Source: Bacillota bacterium (GTDB taxonomy: Bacteria > Bacillota > Clostridia > Lachnospirales > Bianqueaceae). Taken from it: 64,000 bases of DNA. The stretch is taken from positions 1-64,000 of the forward strand of contig JAFRZE010000068.1 of the NCBI GenBank assembly GCA_017442735.1, written 5' to 3'. Below the pieces are notes generated by a model. The model did not search any database, had not been told where the DNA came from, and worked only from the letters and a program-made list of their open reading frames with translations. The number at the start of each line of letters is the position of its first letter. The stretch's first letter is position 1. The position numbers were made by a program, and so were the translations under genes. Below, piece by piece: positions 16,671 to 27,100 of the stretch.

Positions 16671-18410
16671 TTAGATGCTTTCGGGAACCGTCTGATCGAT
16701 CTGATCCTGAAGGGTCCTGATGATTTCTTTGATTTTATCCAGCGCTTCCGCTACCGGAACTTTCACCTGGATAGATTTGTCGCGAGTCGAGATCTCGATC
16801 TCGCCGTTCGCCAGGTTCTTGGGGCTCACGATCACACGGACCGGCGCGCCAAGAAGGTCCGCGTCGGAGAACATGGCGCCCGGACGGATGTCACGGTCGT
16901 CATACAGGGTATCCACCCCGGCCTTTTCCAGAGCTTCATACAGCTCCTCGGAGATCCGCTTCGTTTCGGGATCATCGGCTCTCAGGCAGCACACCTCTGC
17001 GCTCCAGGGAGCGATGCTGATCGGCCAGATCGGTCCGAACTTGTCATGGCTGGCTTCCGCGATGGAAGCGGCCAGACGTCCTACGCCGATGCCGTAGCAT
17101 CCCATGATGGGATACTGGCTGTTACCGTCCGCGTCGGTATAGGTCATGTTCATGGACTTGGAATATTTGATCCCAAGCTGGAAAATGTTGCCCACTTCGA
17201 TCCCGCGGGAGACCGTCAGATGCGGTTTACCGCAGACCGGGCAGATGCCGCCGGCAAACGCCTTGGCGATGTCCACGAACTCGGCGCCGGGTACATCGCG
17301 CTTCATCGAAAGACCGGTATAGTGATAATCCTGATCGTTGGCTCCGCAGATCATGCCCACGGCATCCTCGAGCGAGCGGTCAAAGACGATCTTTACTTCG
17401 GAAGAGATCCCCACCGGGCCGATAAATCCGGCGACGATGGGACTGTCCTCGGTCACGAGGGCGGGATGGATGTTTTCACCCAGATAGTTGGTCAGCTTGG
17501 TCTCGTTGACTTCCAGGTCGCCGCGAAGGAAGGCCACGACAAATTTATCTTCGGCATTCGTCTGATAAACGACCGCCTTCACGGAATGCATCGTGTCGCC
17601 GTGCAGATATTCCACGACTTCCTCAATGGTCGCTTTGCCCGGTGTGGAGACCTTGACAAGCTCCGCTTCCTCTCCCTGAACAGGCGCCACGATATTCTCA
17701 GCGGCTTCCATGTTCGCGCGGTATCCGCAGTCCGGACAGATGACGATACTGTCCTCGCCGATATCGGTCAGCAGCATGTATTCATGGCTGACAGAGCCGC
17801 CCATCATACCGGAATCGGATTTCACCGCGATGACTTCCGGCGCGCCGGCGCGCGCGTAAATGCGCTCGTACGCGCGGTAGCAGCGGGCGTAATATTTCTC
17901 CAGGTCCTCCTGGGAGGTATGGAAGGAATAGCCGTCTTTCATCGTGAACTCACGCACACGGATCAGTCCGGCGCGCGGTCTCGCCTCGTCACGGAACTTG
18001 GTCTGGATCTGATAGATCATGAAAGGATAGCGGTTGTAGGTGCTGCCATATTCACGGACCAGCTGCACCGCGGCTTCCTCGTGTGTCATACCGAGTACCA
18101 TGGGAGTGCCGTTGCGGTCGTCGAAGCGGGCCAGCGTATTGTCAACGGACTGATAGCGGCCGCTCTCCATCCACAAACTTCCGGGCAGCACGACCGGGAA
18201 CAGGACTTCCTGTCCGTCGATCCGGTCCATCTCCTCGCGGATGATGGCTTCGATCTTCTGCGTCACGCGGCGTGCCGGCGGAAACAGGCTGAAAATACCG
18301 TTTGCCACCTGCTTGATATAGCCGCCGCGCACCATCAGCGCATGGCTGTCGACCACGCAGTCGGAAGGACGCTCTTTAAAGCGCTCGCCGACCAGATTCT
18401 TCACTTTCAT
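16671..18410 (-). CDS. proS: Prolyl-tRNA synthetase, bacterial type
   Basis: A 579-residue class II synthetase that charges tRNA-Pro. The motif 2 region (FRDEARPRAGLIRVREF) and motif 3 (GIGVGRLAAS) are present, with the insertion (editing) domain between them at about residues 225-385. The C-terminal anticodon-binding domain begins near APWSAEVCCLRADD. It lies 16 nt downstream of the PIN-like gene. A tRNA-Pro(CGG) gene is present at 59745-59818 but unlinked. Confidence 0.97.
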   Translation of the reverse strand: MKVKNLVGERFKERPSDCVVDSHALMVRGGYIKQVANGIFSLFPPARRVTQKIEAIIREEMDRIDGQEVLFPVVLPGSLWMESGRYQSVDNTLARFDDRNGTPMVLGMTHEEAAVQLVREYGSTYNRYPFMIYQIQTKFRDEARPRAGLIRVREFTMKDGYSFHTSQEDLEKYYARCYRAYERIYARAGAPEVIAVKSDSGMMGGSVSHEYMLLTDIGEDSIVICPDCGYRANMEAAENIVAPVQGEEAELVKVSTPGKATIEEVVEYLHGDTMHSVKAVVYQTNAEDKFVVAFLRGDLEVNETKLTNYLGENIHPALVTEDSPIVAGFIGPVGISSEVKIVFDRSLEDAVGMICGANDQDYHYTGLSMKRDVPGAEFVDIAKAFAGGICPVCGKPHLTVSRGIEVGNIFQLGIKYSKSMNMTYTDADGNSQYPIMGCYGIGVGRLAASIAEASHDKFGPIWPISIAPWSAEVCCLRADDPETKRISEELYEALEKAGVDTLYDDRDIRPGAMFSDADLLGAPVRVIVSPKNLANGEIEISTRDKSIQVKVPVAEALDKIKEIIRTLQDQIDQTVPESI

Positions 18411-18426
18411 TTCCTTACCTCCGGGA

Positions 18427-19131
18427 TTAAAGCTCTTTCTTGATCAGGTTATAATATTTCAGGCCGTTCTTCTGACCGTACTTGCCTATAATGGCGCGGT
18501 AGATTACGGATTTTCTCTGGGGCTCCGGATACAGATCACTCACCTTCTGGCGAATGAAGCTGCGGATGCCGGGATCGACTTTCTCACGCTCGAAGATCGC
18601 GGAAAGATGGTTCATAAGCTCGGCCGGAGCCTTCGCTTTCTCTCCCTGTTGAGCGCTCTGGGCCGAAGTGGCCGTTACCGCTGCGGCAGGCGCCTGCGCG
18701 CTTTGCTGAGCCGCCTTTTCACTCTGCTGTGCTGCTTTTTCGCTCTTCTTGGCCGCCTTCTTGGCCTGTTCGGTGTCGACCGTCTGTCTTTCCACCTGAT
18801 AGCCGCGGGACTTCCAGAAATTCACGACGCCGTCGTAATCGCCGTCGTTGCTGATGATGATATAGTTCGCGCTCTTGCCAAGATCCGCGATCGCGAATCC
18901 CAGATAGGAGACCAGCAGCAGATCGAGTGCCTGCTTACCCGTCTGTGAGCGGATGACCTGCAGGGTCGCCTGCAGCTCGGAGAGAGAATCAAGGTCCAGC
19001 TTGGCCGCGTTCGCTGTATACACGATGATCAGCAGATCCCGGTCCGTCGTCTGGATAGACTTGATTCCATATTCACGTGTATTCTCAAAATCGATCAGAT
19101 ACACGTTTCTTTTTGTGTCAAATGGTGCCAT
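18427..19131 (-). CDS. PIN/NYN-like nuclease-domain protein
   Basis: A 234-residue protein. The N-terminal about 115 residues have a PIN/NYN-like layout: YLIDFENTR supplies an early acidic cluster and IIISNDGDYDGVVNFW a later one, the pattern expected for metal-dependent RNases. An Ala/Gln/Lys-rich low-complexity linker (about 120-170) joins a helical C-terminal region (IRSFIRQKVSDLYPE). Its operon position just ahead of proS suggests a link to RNA metabolism. AAGGAG sits 7 nt before the ATG. Substrate unknown. Confidence 0.72.
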   Translation of the reverse strand: MAPFDTKRNVYLIDFENTREYGIKSIQTTDRDLLIIVYTANAAKLDLDSLSELQATLQVIRSQTGKQALDLLLVSYLGFAIADLGKSANYIIISNDGDYDGVVNFWKSRGYQVERQTVDTEQAKKAAKKSEKAAQQSEKAAQQSAQAPAAAVTATSAQSAQQGEKAKAPAELMNHLSAIFEREKVDPGIRSFIRQKVSDLYPEPQRKSVIYRAIIGKYGQKNGLKYYNLIKKEL

Positions 19132-19443
19132 ATATACTTACTCCTTAAAAATATCAAACCAATGATGATTCATAGTTCAACTGTTAAGGATACCACAAAT
19201 CCCGGAAAAAAGAAAGAGGAAAGAATGATTATCACTTTTTCTGTATATTTATTCATTCCCTTTCTCAAAAACAAAAACTGCACAAAGCCAGATAATATAG
19301 GTCTTTTCTCTTGTCTGATTTTCACGAAATTCACAAAACACATGAATATTTATTGACTATTCGCGAAAATTATTGCATAATGGATGTCAACTCTCATAGG
19401 GCGGACTTCGCCCGCAACCAAATTCCGAGACAAGGAGATACTC
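19132..19443. other. Divergent intergenic region before the arginine operon
   Basis: 312 nt without a gene. It holds the minus-strand ribosome binding site for the PIN-like protein at its left end, AT-rich sequence in the middle, and the arginine operon promoter with an ARG-box-like site at 19341-19381. No terminator or structured RNA is evident. Confidence 0.7.
19341..19381 (+). promoter_or_regulatory. Arginine operon promoter with overlapping ARG box
   Basis: TTGACT (19353-19358), 17-nt spacer and CATAAT (19376-19381). The 18-mer catgaatatttattgact (19341-19358) differs by one base in the inner palindrome from the ArgR/AhrC consensus TGAATnnnnATTCA. It overlaps the -35 box, as expected for repression by arginine. 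Repressor binding is inference. Confidence 0.65.
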
Positions 19444-20361
19444 ATGGCAGTAAATGTATTCATCGACGGCAGCGCCGGGACCACCGGCCTTCGCATCCGG
19501 GAACGGCTGGAAAGCCGGCCGGATCTTCACCTTCTCACACTTCCGGACGAGAAAAGAAAAGACCTTTCCGCCAGAGAAGAAATACTGAATGCCTGCGATA
19601 TCGCGTTCCTCTGTCTGCCGGATGCCGCGGCGATCGAAGCCGTCAGCCTGATCAAAAATCCGAACGTGATCGTTCTTGATACATCGACCGCTCACCGGAC
19701 AGATCCCGGCTGGACCTACGGTTTTCCGGAACTGTCCGAAGCGCACAAAAAGGCGGTGGAAACGTCCAAACGGATCGCCGTCCCCGGCTGCCACGCTTCC
19801 GGATTTATCGCCCTTATTTATCCGTTAGTAAAGGAAGGGATCATCCCGGCGGACACATTTCTCGCGGCCACTTCCCTCACCGGCTATTCCGGCGGCGGAA
19901 AAAAGATGATCGCGCAATATGAGGATCCCGAAAGACCTGTCTCCTACGATTCACCCAGACAGTACGGCCTTTCGCAGATGCATAAACATCTGCCGGAAAT
20001 GGTCGCGGTCACGGGCCTTCAGACAGCACCGGCCTTTTCTCCCATCGTCGCGGATTTCTACAGTGGCATGGAAGTGACCATCCCTCTTCCGACCGATCAG
20101 TCAGACGCGATCAAAAAGATCTACCAGGATCTTTACCAAGGCCCGATCGTATATTATAAGGAAGATTCCCCTGCCGACGGTTTCCTCGCGGCCAACGCGC
20201 TGACCGGCAAGGATACCATGGAGGTCCGGGTGTTCGGCAACAGCGAACGGGTGCTGCTTTCCGCACTCTTCGACAACCTCGGCAAAGGCGCTTCCGGCGC
20301 CGCCATCGAGTGCATGAATCTGGCGCTCGGCCTTCCGCCCGAAACCGGCCTTGTCCTGTAA
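19444..20361 (+). CDS. argC: N-acetyl-gamma-glutamyl-phosphate reductase, short type
   Basis: A 305-residue NADPH-dependent enzyme for the third step of arginine synthesis. GSAGTTGLRIRERL is the nucleotide-binding loop and PGCHASGFIALIYP carries the catalytic Cys (about residue 116). The GCHASG form and the length fit type 2 ArgC. The start at 19444 has AAGGAG 6 nt upstream; an ATG at 19384 would add 20 residues not found in the family and would start only 3 nt past the -10 box. It is the first gene of the operon. Confidence 0.94.
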   Translation: MAVNVFIDGSAGTTGLRIRERLESRPDLHLLTLPDEKRKDLSAREEILNACDIAFLCLPDAAAIEAVSLIKNPNVIVLDTSTAHRTDPGWTYGFPELSEAHKKAVETSKRIAVPGCHASGFIALIYPLVKEGIIPADTFLAATSLTGYSGGGKKMIAQYEDPERPVSYDSPRQYGLSQMHKHLPEMVAVTGLQTAPAFSPIVADFYSGMEVTIPLPTDQSDAIKKIYQDLYQGPIVYYKEDSPADGFLAANALTGKDTMEVRVFGNSERVLLSALFDNLGKGASGAAIECMNLALGLPPETGLVL

Positions 20362-20398
20362 GACGATCCAAAGAAAATATATACCCAAAGGAACAGCT

Positions 20399-20854
20399 AT
20401 GGAACCATTCACCATCCACACCATGACCATCCAGGACTACGATGAAGTCAAAGATCTCTGGATGAGCATCAAAGGCTTTGCCATCCGCAGCATCGACGAT
20501 TCCCGCGAAGGAGTTAAGCGCTTCCTAAAACGCAACCCAACGACTTCGGTCGTGGCCCGCTGCGATGGAAAGGTCGTCGGCGCGATCCTCTGCGGCCACG
20601 ACGGACGCCGCGGATGTCTCTATCACGTATGTGTGCGGGAAGGTTACCGGCGAAGAGGGATCGGCAAGGCAATGGTCACCCAGTGTATGCGTACCCTCCA
20701 GGCCGAAGAGATCAGCAACGTCTCGCTGATCGCCTTCACCACCAACGATGTCGGCAACGCCTTCTGGAAAGAGATCGGATGGAAGAAGCGGCCGGATTTC
20801 AACTATTATAACTTTATCCTTAACGAAGCCAATATTATTCGTTTCAATCAATAA
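20399..20854 (+). CDS. GNAT-family N-acetyltransferase in the arginine operon
   Basis: A 151-residue single-domain GNAT protein. Motif A is VCVREGYRRRGIGKAMV (acetyl-CoA pyrophosphate loop), and the C-terminal part is FTTNDVGNAFWKEIGW. The start at 20399 has AAAGGA at 6 nt. It sits between argC and argJ, 37 nt and 15 nt from its neighbours. An N-acetylglutamate synthase role to prime the ArgJ cycle fits this place but is inference; a different amine substrate is equally possible. Confidence 0.85.
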   Translation: MEPFTIHTMTIQDYDEVKDLWMSIKGFAIRSIDDSREGVKRFLKRNPTTSVVARCDGKVVGAILCGHDGRRGCLYHVCVREGYRRRGIGKAMVTQCMRTLQAEEISNVSLIAFTTNDVGNAFWKEIGWKKRPDFNYYNFILNEANIIRFNQ

Positions 20855-20869
20855 GACGAGGTGAATCCT

Positions 20870-22096
20870 ATGACAAAAGTGATCTCCGGCGGCGTGACCG
20901 CCCCGAAAGGTTTCGAAGCAGCCGGTATTGAGGCCGGTATCAAGTACGCAAACCGCAAGGATATGGCGCTGATCTATTCCATCCTGCCCTGCATAGGCGC
21001 AGGTACCTTCACCAGCAACATCGTGAAGGCGGCGCCGGTGAAATGGGATAAAAAACTCATCGAAGAAAGCCCGTTCATCCAGGCTGTCGTCGTCAATACC
21101 GGCATCGCGAACGCCGGGACCGGTGCGGGCGGTATGAAATGCGCCATGGATACCGCGGAAGAAGCTGCCAAATTGCTTGGCCTTCCCACAGAGGCCGTGC
21201 TCGTCGGTTCGACCGGCGTTATCGGACCGCTGCTTCCCATGGACCGCATTAAGGCAGGGATCGCCCAGCTGGTACAGAAAAAGGCCGCTACGCCAGAGGC
21301 AGGCGCGGATGCCGCGAGAGCCATCATGACTACCGACACGCACCCCAAGGAGTATGCGGTGCAGCTGGAGATCGGCGGGGTGACGGTCACCCTCGGCGCC
21401 ATTTCCAAAGGCTCGGGCATGATCCATCCCAACATGTGCACCATGCTGAGCTTCGTCTGTACCGACGCGGTGATCTCCAAAGAGACGCTGACTCCCCTGG
21501 TAAAGGAAAGTGTCGTGGATACCTATAACATGATCTCCGTGGACGGCGATACCTCCACCAACGATACCTTCGTGGTCCTGGCGAACGGCGCCGCGGGCAA
21601 TCCCGAGATCCTGCCCGGCACGAAGGAATATGAGGCTTTCAAGGAAGCCCTTTACATGATCAACGAGCATCAGGCCAAGGCGCTCGCCGGCGATGGCGAA
21701 GGCGCGACGGCGCTGGTGGAATGTCAGGTCATCCATTCAGATACAAAAGAGAATGCCTGCCTGCTCGCCAAGTCCGTCATTTCCTCCAGCCTGACCAAGG
21801 CCGCGATCTTCGGTCATGACGCCAACTGGGGCCGGATCCTCTGCGCCATGGGCTATTCCGGCGCGATGTTCGACCCGGACGATCTGGCGATCTGGATCGA
21901 GGCAAACGGTGAAAAGATCCTTCTCTGTGAGAACGGCGTAGGCCAGGATTACAGCGAAGAGGCCGCCACCAGAGTGCTCTCACAGAAAGAGATCAAAATC
22001 ATCTGCGATATGAGAATGGGCGAGGCACAGGCCACCGCCTGGGGCTGCGATCTTTCCTATGAATATGTCCGGATCAACGGCGACTATCGCTCATAA
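20870..22096 (+). CDS. argJ: Bifunctional ornithine acetyltransferase/N-acetylglutamate synthase
   Basis: A 408-residue self-cleaving enzyme that recycles the acetyl group from N-acetylornithine to glutamate. The processing motif KGSGMIHPNMCTML is present. Thr about 191 would become the nucleophile after cleavage, and Cys replaces the more usual Ala before it. The start is the ATG at 20870 behind GAGGTG; a GTG at 20861 is part of that site. It follows the GNAT gene and precedes argB by 14 nt. Confidence 0.95.
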   Translation: MTKVISGGVTAPKGFEAAGIEAGIKYANRKDMALIYSILPCIGAGTFTSNIVKAAPVKWDKKLIEESPFIQAVVVNTGIANAGTGAGGMKCAMDTAEEAAKLLGLPTEAVLVGSTGVIGPLLPMDRIKAGIAQLVQKKAATPEAGADAARAIMTTDTHPKEYAVQLEIGGVTVTLGAISKGSGMIHPNMCTMLSFVCTDAVISKETLTPLVKESVVDTYNMISVDGDTSTNDTFVVLANGAAGNPEILPGTKEYEAFKEALYMINEHQAKALAGDGEGATALVECQVIHSDTKENACLLAKSVISSSLTKAAIFGHDANWGRILCAMGYSGAMFDPDDLAIWIEANGEKILLCENGVGQDYSEEAATRVLSQKEIKIICDMRMGEAQATAWGCDLSYEYVRINGDYRS

Positions 22097-22110
22097 CGGG
22101 AGGAAAAACG

Positions 22111-22956
22111 ATGGATAACGCAAAACGCGCGCAGGTACTGACCGAAGCGCTCCCTTATATACAGGAATATGCCGGGAAGATCGTGGTCGTCAAATATGGC
22201 GGTAACGCGATGAAAAACCCGGAACTCAAAAAAGCGGTCATGGGCGATATCGTCCTTTTATCCATGATCGGCGTAAAAGTCGTCGTGGTACACGGCGGCG
22301 GCCCCGAGATCTCGGACATGCTGAAAAAGACCGGCAAGCAGTCAGAATTTGTCGACGGACTCCGCGTGACCGACGATGAAACCATGGACATCGTCCAGAT
22401 GGTGCTCTCCGGCAAGGTCGGCAAGGATCTGGTCAGCCTGGTCCAGAGCATCGGCGGCAAGGCGATCGGCATCTCCGGTGTCGATGCCGGCATTATCGAA
22501 GCCAAGATCCTCGACGAAAGACTCGGAAACGTAGGCGAGATCACCGCGATCAACACGAAGCCGGTCCTGGATCTTCTCGATCTAGGCTATATTCCCATCA
22601 TCTCCACTATTGCCGGGGATAAATCCGGCAACCGCTACAACATCAACGCGGATACCGCCGCGGCGCAGATCGCCGGACGGCTCGGTGCGGAGAGCATGCT
22701 GGCGATGACCGATATCGCCGGACTGATGGAAGACAAAGATGACCTGTCCACGCTCATTCCTACCGTACGGATCGAAGAGATACCCGTCTTCATAGAAAAA
22801 GGCGTCATCTCCGGCGGAATGATCCCGAAAGTCCAGTCCTGCGTCGAAGCGATCGAACACGGGGTCAAGAAAGTGTTCATTATCGACGGTCGTGTCCCTC
22901 ACTCCATCCTGATAGAGCTTCTGACGGATGAAGGTCTCGGAACCATGTTTATTTAA
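22111..22956 (+). CDS. argB: Acetylglutamate kinase
   Basis: A 281-residue amino-acid kinase that phosphorylates N-acetylglutamate, usually the feedback-controlled step. Motifs are VVKYGGNAM, VVHGGGPEIS, and NINADTAAAQIAG near the end of the substrate site. A helix before the core (residues 1-20) matches the N-terminal extension of arginine-sensitive enzymes. GGGAGG precedes the start. Next gene argD is 11 nt away. Confidence 0.96.
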   Translation: MDNAKRAQVLTEALPYIQEYAGKIVVVKYGGNAMKNPELKKAVMGDIVLLSMIGVKVVVVHGGGPEISDMLKKTGKQSEFVDGLRVTDDETMDIVQMVLSGKVGKDLVSLVQSIGGKAIGISGVDAGIIEAKILDERLGNVGEITAINTKPVLDLLDLGYIPIISTIAGDKSGNRYNINADTAAAQIAGRLGAESMLAMTDIAGLMEDKDDLSTLIPTVRIEEIPVFIEKGVISGGMIPKVQSCVEAIEHGVKKVFIIDGRVPHSILIELLTDEGLGTMFI

Positions 22957-22967
22957 AAGGAGAAACT

Positions 22968-24137
22968 ATGAATATCCAGCAGATCGATCAGACTTATGTT
23001 GCTTCCACTTACGGCCGGATGCCGGTCGCGCTCGTCAAGGGAAAAGGCGCTCTCGCCTGGGACGAGAACGGTAAGGAATATATCGATTTAGGGGCCGGGA
23101 TCGCCGTCAATACCTTCGGTTATTCCGATGACATCTGGATCCAGGCTGTCACTGAACAGCTCGGAAAGATCTCCCATACCTCGAATCTCTACTATACATC
23201 ACCCGACGCGCTCCTCGCGAAGATGCTCTGCGAGAAGACCGGGATGAAGAAAGTTTTCTTCGGCAATTCCGGTGCGGAAGCGAACGAATGTGCCATCAAG
23301 ACCGCCCGTAAATGGGCGTATGATCAGTTTGGCGACGAAAGCCATTCGACCATCATTACCCTGAAAAACAGTTTCCACGGCCGGACCATCGCGACCCTTG
23401 CCGCTACCGGCCAGGATAAATTCCATACCCATTTCGGTCCTTTCCCCGGCGGATTTGTATACGCGACGGCGGAAGATCCGGAAGAGCTGGAAAAACTGGC
23501 TTCGGAAAACGGCTGCTGCGCGATCATGATCGAGCTCGTCCAGGGCGAGGGCGGCGTCGTCCCGCTGTCCCAGGCCTATGTCGACGCGGTCGTTGCTACC
23601 GCCAAAAAACATGATCTTCTGATCATCGACGACGAAGTCCAGACCGGAAACGGCCGTACCGGTACCCTCTATACCTACATGCAGTACGGCTTCCAGCCGG
23701 ACATCGTCTCGACCGCGAAGGGCCTCGGCGGCGGTCTGCCGATCGGCGCCTGCCTGCTGGGAGAAAAAGTACAAAATACCCTGACGCCCGGATCCCACGG
23801 ATCCACCTTCGGCGGCAACCCTACGAGCTGCGCCGGCGCGCTCAGCATCCTGGCCAGGATCGACGACGATCTCTTGGCAGGAGTTCAGGAAAAATCCAGC
23901 TATATCTTCGATACCCTTTCCGGCGCCAAAGGTGTTCAGTCCGTGACAGGCCTGGGGCTGATGATCGGTATCTCCTGCGACAAACCGGTCGGCGAAGTCC
24001 TCTCCGCCTGCCTGGAAAAAGGTGTGATCGTTCTGTCCGCTCATGATAAAGTCCGTCTGCTTCCGCCGCTTTCCATTCCCATGGAACAGCTGAAGAAAGC
24101 GATCGAAGTATTAAAGGAAGTGATTTCGAATGCCTAA
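22968..24137 (+). CDS. argD: Acetylornithine aminotransferase
   Basis: A 389-residue class III PLP aminotransferase converting N-acetylglutamate semialdehyde to N-acetylornithine. FFGNSGAEANECAIK, FHGRT, IDDEVQTGNGRTG and the PLP-binding Lys in STAKGLGGGLP are visible. The end overlaps the start of carB by 8 nt, so the two are probably coupled. Confidence 0.95.
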   Translation: MNIQQIDQTYVASTYGRMPVALVKGKGALAWDENGKEYIDLGAGIAVNTFGYSDDIWIQAVTEQLGKISHTSNLYYTSPDALLAKMLCEKTGMKKVFFGNSGAEANECAIKTARKWAYDQFGDESHSTIITLKNSFHGRTIATLAATGQDKFHTHFGPFPGGFVYATAEDPEELEKLASENGCCAIMIELVQGEGGVVPLSQAYVDAVVATAKKHDLLIIDDEVQTGNGRTGTLYTYMQYGFQPDIVSTAKGLGGGLPIGACLLGEKVQNTLTPGSHGSTFGGNPTSCAGALSILARIDDDLLAGVQEKSSYIFDTLSGAKGVQSVTGLGLMIGISCDKPVGEVLSACLEKGVIVLSAHDKVRLLPPLSIPMEQLKKAIEVLKEVISNA

Positions 24138-27100
24138 AGATCAATCGATTCAAACAGTACTCGTAATAGGATCCGGTCCGATCGTCATCGGTCAGGCAGC
24201 GGAATTCGACTATGCCGGTACACAGGCCTGCCGCGTCCTGAAGCGCGAAGGCATCAAGGTCGTGCTGATCAACTCCAATCCCGCTACCATCATGACCGAT
24301 CAGCTGAACGCTGACTCGATCTATCTGGAACCGCTGACACTGGAAACGGTCCAGCGGGTCATAGAGAAAGAAAAACCGGACGCGCTGCTCGCCGGTCTCG
24401 GCGGACAGACAGGTCTGACGGTCGCGATGCAGCTGAGCAAATCCGGTTTCCTTCAGAAAACCGGCGTCCGGCTGATCGGGACCAACGCCGAATCCATCGA
24501 TAAGGCCGAAGACCGGCAGATGTTCAAGGACACCATGGAAAAGATCGGCGTCCCGACCATCCCCTCCGATACTGTGAACACCGTAAAAGACGCGCTCGAA
24601 ACCGCGAAGAAGATCGGTTATCCTGTCATCATCCGACCGGCTTTCACGCTCGGCGGGACCGGCGGCGGCGTTGCCTATGACGAAAAGCAGATGGCGTCCG
24701 CCGCGAAAACCGGTCTGGATGCTTCACCCATTACCCAGATCCTGGTGGAAAAATATATCGCCGGCTGGAAAGAGATCGAATTCGAGGTCATGCGTGACGC
24801 TTCCGACCACGTCATCACCGTCTGCAGTATGGAAAATGTGGATCCCGTAGGCGTGCATACCGGCGATTCCATCGTTGTCGCCCCAGCTCTGACGCTTTCC
24901 GATACCGATTATAAGATCCTCGAAAACGCGGCGATCGATATCATCCGTGAACTGAAGGTCGCCGGCGGTTGCAACGTGCAGTTCGCCCTGCATCCCGAGA
25001 CCTCCGAATATGCCGTGATCGAGGTCAACCCGCGTGTGTCGCGTTCCTCCGCGCTGGCTTCCAAGGCGACCGGTTATCCCATCGCCAAGGTCACGGCCAT
25101 GATCGCGCTCGGCTACGATCTTGATGAGATCAAGCTGGACAAGGACAAAAAAGGCAGCGCGCGCTTCAGTCCTCAGGTAGATTATATCGTCGTCAAGTTC
25201 CCGCGGTGGCCGTTTGATAAGTTCACGAACGCCAGCCGCCGCCTGGGCACGCAGATGAAAGCGACCGGCGAGGTCATGGCGATCGCTCCGACGTTTGAAG
25301 CCGGTATCATGAAGGCTGTCCGCGGTGCGGAGATCGGCATGGAAACGCTGAATCGTGTCTCCTCCAGCGGAAAACCGCTTGCCGAGCGGCTTACACGAGT
25401 GAATGATCTTCGTCTGTTCACGATCTTCGAAGCCCTGAAGAGCGGCATGAGTGTCGCCGACATCGCTTCGGTCACGAAGATCACACCTTTCTTCATCGAG
25501 AAACTGAAAAACCTTTCCGACTTTGAACTTTCCATCGCCGGCCAGGCGATCTCCCCGGAACAATACCATCAGGGCAAGGTCTTCGGCTATACGGATCACG
25601 CGCTGGAAGTCCTTTCCGGCCATCCGCTGCCCTGCCATGAGGACGCGAATTACCGTCTTGTCAACACCTGTTCCGGCGGTTTCGGCATCACGCCATATTA
25701 CTATTCCGTCTATGAACCCGGCTGCGACGCGCGGGAAGCGGCGGCGAAAACGGCCGGAAGCGTGGCTGGCTTCAAAGGCCGCATCATCGTCCTCGGCGCC
25801 GGCCCGATCCGTATCGGACAGGGCATTGAGTTCGACTACTCCAGTGTCCACTGCGTGGATATTCTGCGCCGTCTCGGCTATGAAGTGATCATTATCAACA
25901 ACAACCCCGAAACGGTTTCGACGGACTATGACACCAGTGACCGGCTGTATTTCGAACCACTGACACCGGAAGATGTCATGAATGTGGTAGAGATCGAAAA
26001 ACCGCTTGGCATCGTGGTGGCCTTTGGCGGCCAGACCGCGATCAAACTGGCGAAATATCTCGATTCACACGGCGTGAAGATCCTCGGAACTTCCGCCGAG
26101 GGCATCGATCTGGCGGAAGACCGTGAACGGTTCGATCAGCTGTTGGAGAGCTTCCATATCCAGCGTCCGAAGGGCTGCGGCGTCAACACCCTGCCGGAAG
26201 CCCGGATCGCGGCCAAGATCCTCGGCTATCCTGTCCTGCTCCGTCCGTCCTATGTCATCGGCGGCCAGGGCATGACGATCGCCCGTTCTGAGGCGGATGT
26301 CACCAAATATATGGAAGCCATCCTCTCCGGCGGCATCGAAAACCCGGTCCTTGTGGATAAATATATGCCCGGTACCGAGCTGGAGGTCGACGTCATTTCC
26401 GACGGCGAGACCGTTCTGATCCCGGGTATCATGGAACATATCGAGCGGGCCGGCGTCCACAGCGGTGACTCCATCGCTGTCTATCCACCCTATAATCTCT
26501 CCGAGAAGATGCGCGACAAGGTCTGCGACTGCTCCCAGAAGCTGGCCTTGGCGCTGGGTACCAAAGGTCTGGTCAATATCCAGTACCTGATCTACGACAA
26601 CGAACTGTATGTCATCGAGGTCAATCCCCGGGCGTCCCGTACGATCCCGTATATCAGCAAAGTCACCGGCGTACCGATGGTCGATCTGGCCTCTCAGGTC
26701 ATGCTGGGCGCCAAGCTGAAAGATCTCGGCTACGAAGGCGGCCTGTGGAATGCGCCGCACTGCTTCGCGGTCAAAGTACCGGTCTTCTCCTTTGAGAAGC
26801 TTTCCGACGCGGATTCGATCCTCGGTCCGGAGATGAAATCCACCGGCGAGGTCCTGGGCGTTGGCCGGACCAAGGCGGAAGCACTGTATAAAGGTCTGCT
26901 GGCCGCTGGTTTCCGGATCCGTCGGGATGATCTGCCCACTTCCGCAGGCGGCGACGATCCGTCCTCGGATGACCGGACGGGTGTCCTGCTTTCCGTTGAG
27001 GATTACGATCACGCGGACATCATCGCACTGGCCGGCAAGTTCTTCGACCTGGGTATCAAGCTTTACGCGACGCCCGATACCGCCGCCGCGATCCGCTCCA

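Noticed and set aside
17046-18443. 465-residue plus-strand frame opposite proS
   Set aside because: It is antisense to a complete ProS with all class II motifs; composition is typical of a shadow frame.
20525-21736. 403-residue minus-strand frame opposite the GNAT and argJ genes
   Set aside because: Antisense to two recognised genes in an operon; no ribosome binding site.
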